This document shows, one piece after another, positions 1 through 4,267 of a stretch of 5,922 nt of DNA. Position numbers and translations under genes: made by a program. Location: contig JAKLKT010000214.1 in assembly GCA_023150495.1 (NCBI GenBank), forward strand, positions 1 through 5,922, given 5' to 3'. Source of the DNA: Planctomycetota bacterium. GTDB lineage: Bacteria > Planctomycetota > PLA2. The notes below the pieces were generated by a model. The model was given only the letters and a program-made list of their open reading frames with translations, did no database searches and was not told where the DNA came from. Every line of letters starts with the position of its first letter. Positions within the stretch are counted from its first letter, which is position 1.

Positions 1-1016
1 GGCGCGAGCGGGCGGTCGAGGACCGCGCGGTTCGTCCGCCATGCGTGCTGCCACGGCGCGCCGAGCGCGAACCACGCAGGCGGCGGCATGCGCGTGTAGC
101 GGGCGTCCGCACGCCGGCGCGGCTCGCGCTCGCCGTCCACCCACGGGGCGTGGCCTGCGAGGCCGTTCTGCGCGTACCACACCTGGTGCCGCTCGAGCGT
201 CCCGATCTCCCCCTTCGTGTCGATGTCGAAGGCCGGGAGGCCGGTCCGCGGGTCGGTCGAGAGCTCGCGCAGCGCGCGCATCACGGTCGGCCGCATCGAC
301 TCCCAGTAGGGCCCCGCGCCCTGCATCCCCTTGTACTTCGTGCCTCGGTAGCCGGCGATCTCGAGGAAGTCGTCCTCGACGTGGAACATGTAGGACTGGT
401 AGATGCCGAGGATGCGGTTGACGGCGACGCGGCGCTGGTCGCCGGTCGCCGGGATCCGCAGGAGAGCGTCGAGCCCCGCGAGCGCCTGGTCGCGCGCGTC
501 GTCCGCCGTGTCGGGGTTCACCACCTCTTCCACCACCCACTCGAACGTCCCCTTCGCGCGGAGTCGCACGAGCGGGTCCAGCACCGCGTCGTAGAACGAC
601 GGGTCCACGTCGTAGCCGCGGTCGCCGAGGAGGTGGCGCTCGATCACGCGCATCAGGTCGTCCGCGCGGTCCGCGTCGATGTGCCGCAGCGTGCGCGCAG
701 CCGCGAGCTGCACCGGCGTCCGGAGGTTGCGCTTCGTCTCCCGGTCCACCCGCTCGAGCCGCAGCGCCTTGAGCAGCGCGTCGGTCGCCTTGTCGCGCAC
801 GCGCCCGAGCTCGCGTGGGTCCGCGTCGGGGTCGGGGTCGCGCAGCGCGACACCCACCGCCTCCACCGCAAGGGCGAGCTCCTTGTCCGTGGATTTCGCC
901 CTGCGGAGAAGCTGCTCCAGCTCCTCGACGCGGGCCGCCGCGTCGGCGAGCGGCACGGCGTCCGCCCGCGCGGCCGCCGGGAGCAGGATCAGCGCGAGAA
1001 GGGCCTTCCGCGACAC
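1..1016 (-). CDS. Secreted protein of unknown family, C-terminus cut by the window edge
   Basis: I do not recognise the family. Read on the minus strand, the frame stays open for 338 codons from a GTG at 1016 to the left edge, so the C-terminus is missing. Residues 1-20 form a clear signal peptide: Arg-Lys near the start, a hydrophobic core (ALLALILLPAAA) and an ARA|DA cleavage site. Residues about 22-205 are predicted mostly helical, with amphipathic Leu/Ala/Arg pairs that resemble HEAT-type repeats (for example PVQLAAARTLRHI near 101 and YDAVLDPLVRLRAKG near 142); this is weak evidence. From about 205 the character changes to a segment rich in Tyr, Trp and Gly (YQSYMFHVEDDF, GYRGTKYKGM, PWVDGE). 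It lies 52 bp after the kelch lipoprotein gene, probably in the same transcript. The start is uncertain: AAGGA sits only 1 nt before GTG 1016, while an in-frame GTG at 1061 has AGGGGG 3 nt upstream but would add 15 residues before the signal peptide. That the gene is real is well supported; its function is unknown. Confidence 0.78.
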   Translation of the reverse strand, partial: MSRKALLALILLPAAARADAVPLADAAARVEELEQLLRRAKSTDKELALAVEAVGVALRDPDPDADPRELGRVRDKATDALLKALRLERVDRETKRNLRTPVQLAAARTLRHIDADRADDLMRVIERHLLGDRGYDVDPSFYDAVLDPLVRLRAKGTFEWVVEEVVNPDTADDARDQALAGLDALLRIPATGDQRRVAVNRILGIYQSYMFHVEDDFLEIAGYRGTKYKGMQGAGPYWESMRPTVMRALRELSTDPRTGLPAFDIDTKGEIGTLERHQVWYAQNGLAGHAPWVDGEREPRRRADARYTRMPPPAWFALGAPWQHAWRTNRAVLDRPLA

Positions 1017-1068
1017 ATCCTTGGCAACGGCGGCCGCGTGGGCGATGTTCCTCGCCCGCACGGTCCCC

Positions 1069-2544
1069 CTACTGGCACGTCGCGGGGGGCGTCGTGCGGT
1101 CGTCGAGGATCATCACGACGCGGCGCGTCGGGGCGCCGGCCGCGTCCTCTATGCCGCCCGCGAGCACCGTCGCTCCCAAGGGATCGTTGAATCCGACGTG
1201 GCCCGCCATCGGGACCGGGAGCTCCGACGCGGTCACCGTGTAGATCGCGACGTTCGGCGCGCCGCCCGGGTTCTGGAGGTACTCCACGAGCTCGAGCGAG
1301 CCGATCACGCGCCCGCCCGCCGAGATCTGGAACCCGCCCGCCGTCAGGTAGAGCCGGCCGCTCGATCCCCACGTCGTCAGGCTGTACGCGCCGCGCCGGT
1401 CGAAGAGCAGCTTCGTCGCGAGGTACGAGGCATCCTGGTCGAAGTCGTGGATCACGACGCTCCGCGTGTCGCCCGCGACGATCATCACGCGCCCGTCGTG
1501 GAGCACGACGCCCTGCGACCGGAACCGCGCGTCGCCCTCGAAGAACGACGTGACAGCCACGCTGTCCACGCGCGCCGCGATCTGGCCGAGGTTGCCGACG
1601 GCCACGTACACCTCGTCGAAGCCGCGCGAGAACTGCAGGTGCTGCGCCGACGGCTGCGCGAGGTGCCCCGAATGCGCGATCCACGACCCGTTCTCGAGGA
1701 CCTCGAGCGAGTCGAGGGGATCGCCCGTGCCCCCGAAGCCCCCTGACACCAGCACTCCGGTGCGGAAACGGCTCGCGGCGTGCCACCTTCGCGCTTCGAG
1801 GAGAGGGGGCCCGGGGGAGGACCCGATCGAGGGATCGAAGGTCTCGGTCGTCGCGAGCGGCGCGCCGCCGGGCGCCGCGACGCCGCCCACGAGGAGGATG
1901 CGCCCGTCCGAGAGCACGGTCGCCGTGAACTCCGCGCGCGGCCCGAGCAGCTTCGCGGAGAGCAGCTTGAACGTGCGCGTCCCCGGATCCCACTCCTCGA
2001 CCGTATCGGTCGCCCCGGTCGCGCTCGTGTGGCCGCCGATGACGAAGACGCGGCTGCCGGTGCGCACGACCTGCGCGAGGTAGCGGGGCACGTTGAGCCG
2101 GTCGCCGAGGTCCAGGATCTGGTCCTCGCGAACCGCCGGCACGGGCCCGCTCGTGATGAAGCAGACGCCCTTGTCCGCGCCGAGCGGCACGCCTGCCGCG
2201 GACCGGATCGCTCCCTTCACGAGGAGATGGAAGCGCGCGTCGGGCGGGAGGTCGGGGGAAGGCCGCACCTGCACGTTGCGCGGATTGGCCGGAGCCGTCA
2301 CGATGCTCGCGGGCACCTGGCTCCCGTCGGTGCGCGTGAGCACGAGCGTCGACTGCGTGAGCGTCCCCACGTCCACGTTGTCGGAGAAGTTCACGGAGAT
2401 CCCCGCGCCCGGCGCGAAGCCGATCGTCCCGTCCGCGGGAACGGTGGAGACGATCGCGAAGGCGGCGGGGCCGCCCCCTCCCCCTCCGCCCCCTCCGCCG
2501 CACGCGGCGAGGAGCCCGATCCCGAAGAGAACCCACGCCCTCAC
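1069..2544 (-). CDS. Kelch-repeat lipoprotein with N-terminal SbsA Ig-like (Big_5) domain
   Basis: This 491-residue protein is probably a surface or periplasmic lipoprotein used for binding rather than catalysis; no enzymatic motif is visible. Residues 1-15 form a lipoprotein signal (MRAWVLFGIGLLAAC) with lipobox LAAC, so Cys15 would be the lipidated N-terminus. Ten consecutive glycines (16-25) act as a flexible tether. Residues about 28-132 match the SbsA-type Ig-like fold: STVPADGTIGF, then ISVNFSDNVDVGTLTQSTL and a late LLVKGAIRSAAGVPL strand pair. Residues about 148-482 carry kelch-type blades, each with a hydrophobic strand ending in GG or a variant, then a W/F-D-P strand: VFVIGG 167, EEWDPGTRTF 183, ILLVGG 216, VLVSGG 264, VYVAVG 312, VMIVAG 353, LYLTAGG 398 and TVLAGG 459. 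Six or seven blades would close a beta-propeller. The start is GTG at 2544, with AAGGA 5 nt upstream and a promoter-like pair immediately behind it. The secreted protein downstream is probably co-transcribed. The domain calls are by eye; the ligand is unknown. Confidence 0.92.
   Translation of the reverse strand: MRAWVLFGIGLLAACGGGGGGGGGGPAAFAIVSTVPADGTIGFAPGAGISVNFSDNVDVGTLTQSTLVLTRTDGSQVPASIVTAPANPRNVQVRPSPDLPPDARFHLLVKGAIRSAAGVPLGADKGVCFITSGPVPAVREDQILDLGDRLNVPRYLAQVVRTGSRVFVIGGHTSATGATDTVEEWDPGTRTFKLLSAKLLGPRAEFTATVLSDGRILLVGGVAAPGGAPLATTETFDPSIGSSPGPPLLEARRWHAASRFRTGVLVSGGFGGTGDPLDSLEVLENGSWIAHSGHLAQPSAQHLQFSRGFDEVYVAVGNLGQIAARVDSVAVTSFFEGDARFRSQGVVLHDGRVMIVAGDTRSVVIHDFDQDASYLATKLLFDRRGAYSLTTWGSSGRLYLTAGGFQISAGGRVIGSLELVEYLQNPGGAPNVAIYTVTASELPVPMAGHVGFNDPLGATVLAGGIEDAAGAPTRRVVMILDDRTTPPATCQ
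2470..2499 (-). repeat. Glycine-codon tract (Gly10) just after the lipobox cysteine
   Basis: Thirty bases encode ten glycines in a row at residues 16-25 of the kelch lipoprotein. The codons are an imperfect purine-rich GGC/GGA/GGG mixture that includes GGCGGAGGG twice in tandem. Glycine-rich spacers after the lipidated cysteine are common in GC-rich bacteria and work as flexible tethers. The tandem unit could allow length change in 3-base steps without breaking the frame. Confidence 0.8.
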
Positions 2545-2549
2545 GGGGT

Positions 2550-2554
2550 TCCTT
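2550..2554 (-). promoter_or_regulatory. Ribosome binding site of the kelch lipoprotein gene
   Basis: On the minus strand AAGGA lies 5 nt before the GTG at 2544, which supports this non-ATG start. It abuts and partly overlaps the TATAAA box. If transcription starts at the usual distance from that box, the Shine-Dalgarno sequence would be lost from the mRNA, so the two readings compete. Confidence 0.55.
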
Positions 2555-2581
2555 TATACACGCGGCCAAGTCCGCTTTCAC
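2553..2581 (-). promoter_or_regulatory. Sigma-70-like promoter for the leftward lipoprotein operon
   Basis: The minus strand shows GTGAAA (2581-2576; 4 of 6 matches to TTGACA), a spacer of exactly 17 nt, then TATAAA (2558-2553; 5 of 6 matches to TATAAT). In such GC-rich DNA an AT-rich hexamer with the right spacing is notable. The -10 box ends 8 nt before the GTG start, so transcription would begin at or close to the start codon. Confidence 0.5.
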
Positions 2582-2584
2582 CGG

Positions 2585-2602
2585 GGGACGCGCGGGACGC
2601 GC
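2585..2602. repeat. Tandem 9-bp repeat GGGACGCGC x2 between divergent genes
   Basis: GGGACGCGC occurs twice without a gap (2585-2593 and 2594-2602). The core GGGAC recurs at 2605-2609 and again at 2621-2625, just before the rtcA ATG. The cluster lies between the two candidate promoters, where a regulator could act on either or both genes. The sequence is GC-rich like its surroundings, so chance is possible. Confidence 0.45.
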
Positions 2603-2612
2603 GGGGGACCGG

Positions 2613-2618
2613 CATAAT
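2613..2618 (+). promoter_or_regulatory. Candidate -10 box for rtcA (possible leaderless transcript)
   Basis: CATAAT matches 5 of 6 positions of TATAAT and is the only AT-rich hexamer upstream of rtcA. It ends 7 nt before the ATG, the distance at which transcription normally begins, and there is no convincing Shine-Dalgarno sequence (only GGGAC directly before the ATG). No -35 match is seen 16-18 nt upstream. Sigma-54 control as in E. coli rtcBA is not supported, since no -24/-12 GG/GC element is evident here. Confidence 0.4.
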
Positions 2619-2625
2619 CCGGGAC

Positions 2626-3624
2626 ATGGAGCCCCTCCGGATCGACGGCGCCGAGGGCGAGGGCGGCGGGCAGGTGGTCCGGACCGCGCTCGGCCTCTCG
2701 CTCTTGACCGGGCGCCGCATCCGCCTCGTGAACATCCGCGCGCGGCGCGAGCGGCCCGGCCTCCTCCGCCAGCACCTGACCGCCGTCGAGGCCGCGGCGC
2801 GGATCGGCGGCGCACGCGTCGAGGGGGCGCGGCTCGGCAGCGCGGAGCTCGACTTCGCCCCGCACGGGGTCCGGCCGGGCGACTACTCCTTCGACGTCGG
2901 CTCCGCGGGGAGCGTCACGCTGGTTCTCCAGACGGTCCTTCCGGCGCTGCTCTCGGCGGACGCCCCCTCGCGTCTCACGCTCCTCGGCGGCACGCACAAC
3001 CCGCTCGCGCCGCCGTTCGACTTCCTTGCGCGCGCCTTCCTCCCGGCGATCGCGCGCATGGGGGCGCGCGTGCGCCTCGAGCTCGTCCGGCACGGCTTTT
3101 TCCCCGCGGGCGGCGGGGAGATCCGCGCGGAGGTCGATCCCTCCCCCCTCGCCCCCCTCCATCTTCTGCAGCGGGGAGAGGTCCTCCGCCGCCGCGCCGA
3201 GGCGGTCGTCTCGAACCTCCCCCTCTCGATCGCCGAGCGGGAGCTGCGCACCGTCGGCTGGGAGGATGCCGCCGCGCGCCCGGTCGAGTCGGCCGGGCCC
3301 GGGAACGTCGTGATGCTCGTCGCGGAGTCGGAGCACGCGACGGAGCTCGTGACCGGGTTCGGGCGGAAGGGCGTGCCCGCGGAGCGGGTCGCGGAGCGTG
3401 CGCTCGCCGAGATGGAGCGCTACCTCGCGGCGGACGTGCCCGTGGGCGAGCACCTCGCGGACCAGCTGCTCGTGCCGATGGCGCTCGCGGGCGGCGGCGG
3501 CTTCCGCACGCTCCCGCTGTCGTCGCACGCGACGACGAACGCCGCGCTGATCGAGCGGTTCCTGCCGGTCAGGTTCGCGGTCTCCGGCGGGCTCGTGCGA
3601 ATAGAGGGGGCGCGGGGGAGGTAG
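2626..3624 (+). CDS. rtcA: RNA 3'-terminal phosphate cyclase RtcA
   Basis: RtcA converts RNA 3'-phosphate ends to 2',3'-cyclic phosphates with ATP, passing through a covalent enzyme-AMP on histidine and then RNA-adenylate. It is cytosolic and linked to RNA repair, often beside the ligase RtcB. The 332-residue product has nearly the usual length (E. coli 338). Family signatures recalled from the E. coli protein are all present in order: DGAEGEGGGQVVRTALGLS (residues 6-24), IRARRERPGLLRQHLTAVEAA, GSAGSVTLVLQTVLPAL near 93, GGTHNPLAPPFDF near 124, RHGFFPAGGGEI near 156, GPGNVVMLVAESEHATE, ADQLLVPMALAGGG, and SSHATTNAALIERFLPVRF near the end. His301 (codon 3526-3528) aligns with the catalytic His309 of E. 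coli, so the enzyme should be active. ATG 2626 places the conserved DGAEGEGGG motif at the normal distance from the N-terminus; the frame is open further upstream, but that extension would overlap the divergent gene. It is transcribed away from the kelch gene and is followed after 74 bp by the NfeD-flotillin pair. rtcB is not in this window. Confidence 0.96.
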   Translation: MEPLRIDGAEGEGGGQVVRTALGLSLLTGRRIRLVNIRARRERPGLLRQHLTAVEAAARIGGARVEGARLGSAELDFAPHGVRPGDYSFDVGSAGSVTLVLQTVLPALLSADAPSRLTLLGGTHNPLAPPFDFLARAFLPAIARMGARVRLELVRHGFFPAGGGEIRAEVDPSPLAPLHLLQRGEVLRRRAEAVVSNLPLSIAERELRTVGWEDAAARPVESAGPGNVVMLVAESEHATELVTGFGRKGVPAERVAERALAEMERYLAADVPVGEHLADQLLVPMALAGGGGFRTLPLSSHATTNAALIERFLPVRFAVSGGLVRIEGARGR

Positions 3625-3698
3625 CGGATCGAAACGGGCTTGCGCGGCAAGGGGCCCGAAACGGACAATGACCGGGCGGCAGCGCCCGGGAGGGACCT
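3625..3698 (+). other. Short intergenic region with two G+C-rich hairpins and a weak promoter candidate
   Basis: The 74-bp gap between rtcA and the nfeD-like gene holds two inverted repeats. The first is CGGGCTTG (3635-3642) against CAAG plus CCCG (3648-3658), with a GGG bulge and a 5-nt loop. The second is CCGGGCG (3672-3678) against CGCCCGG (3683-3689) with a GCAG loop. Neither has a T-tract, so neither is a standard intrinsic terminator. Between them lies GACAAT (3664-3669, 4 of 6 to TATAAT) with TTGCGC 18 nt upstream, a poor promoter candidate. Whether the downstream pair has its own promoter or is read through from rtcA is not decided. Confidence 0.4.
3688..3693 (+). promoter_or_regulatory. 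Ribosome binding site setting the GTG start of the nfeD-like gene
   Basis: GGGAGG lies 5 nt before GTG 3699. An in-frame TGA at 3669-3671 is followed by no other usual start codon before GTG 3699, so the start is well fixed. The first two bases of the site are paired in the 3672-3689 hairpin, which could reduce access by ribosomes. Confidence 0.7.
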
Positions 3699-4256
3699 GT
3701 GGAGTACGCGATCTACAAGTATTGCGCCATCGTCGGCGGCGTCCTCGTGGGGCTCCAGCTGGTGCTCCAGCTCTTCGGGATCGGGAGCGACACGGACGTC
3801 GACGCCGACCACGGCGACCTGCACGGGGAGGCCGGCACGGAGGGGCACGGGAACCTCTTCTTCGGCATCCTCTCCTTCAAGGCGCTGTCCGCGTTCGCGG
3901 GCGTGTTCGGCCTCGTGGGTCTCATCTTCTGGGACTCGCTCGGGCAGGCGGCGCGCATCGCCACGGCGGCGGGCGCGGGCCTCGCGAGCATGTTCGTCGT
4001 CGCGTGGACGATGCGCGGCCTCGCGCGGCTCAGCGCGTCGGGCACCGTGAACGTGCGGAACGCGGTGGGCGCGACCGCCACGGTCTATCTCCGCATCCCC
4101 GGGCGCGGCGCGGGCCGCGGCAAGGTCACGGTGGATGTCCAGGGGCGTTCCATGGAGTTCCCGGCGGTCACCGACGGGGACACCCTCGAGACGGGGGTGC
4201 AGGTGACGGTCGAGGCGGTCGAGGGCGACGACCTCCTGAAGGTCGTCCGGAGCTAG
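3699..4256 (+). CDS. NfeD-like membrane protein with C-terminal OB fold, flotillin partner
   Basis: The 185-residue protein belongs by architecture and context to the NfeD/YuaF/YqiJ group, whose members work with flotillins at the membrane. Three hydrophobic segments are seen at about 8-27 (CAIVGGVLVGLQLVLQLFGI), 58-79 (ILSFKALSAFAGVFGLVGLIFW) and 86-105. The first two are separated by an Asp/Glu/His/Gly-rich linker at 30-51 (DTDVDADHGDLHGEAG), a composition typical of this group. Residues about 114-184 are beta-rich (GTVNVRNAVGATATVYLRIP, then KVTVDVQGRSMEFPAV and VQVTVEAVEGDDLLKVV), fitting the small OB-fold domain exposed to the cytoplasm. There is no ClpP-type serine protease domain, so this is the short form of NfeD. 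The start is GTG 3699, with GGGAGG 5 nt upstream and an in-frame stop behind it. Its stop lies 11 bp before the flotillin ATG, so the pair is almost surely one operon. Assignment relies on composition, layout and neighbour, not on a strong sequence motif. Confidence 0.87.
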   Translation: MEYAIYKYCAIVGGVLVGLQLVLQLFGIGSDTDVDADHGDLHGEAGTEGHGNLFFGILSFKALSAFAGVFGLVGLIFWDSLGQAARIATAAGAGLASMFVVAWTMRGLARLSASGTVNVRNAVGATATVYLRIPGRGAGRGKVTVDVQGRSMEFPAVTDGDTLETGVQVTVEAVEGDDLLKVVRS

Positions 4257-4261
4257 GGAGG
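4257..4261 (+). promoter_or_regulatory. Ribosome binding site of the flotillin gene
   Basis: A full GGAGG begins directly after the nfeD stop codon and sits 6 nt before ATG 4268. It is the strongest Shine-Dalgarno sequence in the window. It decides the start, because the flotillin frame is open far upstream (to at least 3668) through the nfeD-like gene, and that extension has no protein character. Confidence 0.8.
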
Positions 4262-4267
4262 AAAGTC

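Noticed and set aside
1780..2625. N-terminal extension of the rtcA frame back to 1780
   Set aside because: It would overlap the divergent lipoprotein gene almost completely, has no domain character, and RtcA normally begins just before the DGAEGEGGG motif.
989..2815. 608-codon minus-strand frame overlapping the kelch gene, and the plus-strand frames at 45-1190, 679-1746 and 1466-2083
   Set aside because: All are Arg/Ala/Pro-rich or Ser/Arg-rich shadows. The kelch frame (lipobox, Ig-like domain, propeller blades) and the secreted-protein frame (signal peptide) carry the protein signal.
3635..3658. Hairpin after rtcA as an intrinsic terminator
   Set aside because: The stem is interrupted by a GGG bulge and is followed by GAAACGG, not a T-tract.
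3668..4267. Upstream extension of the flotillin frame through the nfeD-like gene to ATG 3668
   Set aside because: The extension is Arg/Gly/His-rich low-complexity sequence. GGAGG before ATG 4268 and the flotillin-typical N-terminal membrane segment place the true start at 4268.
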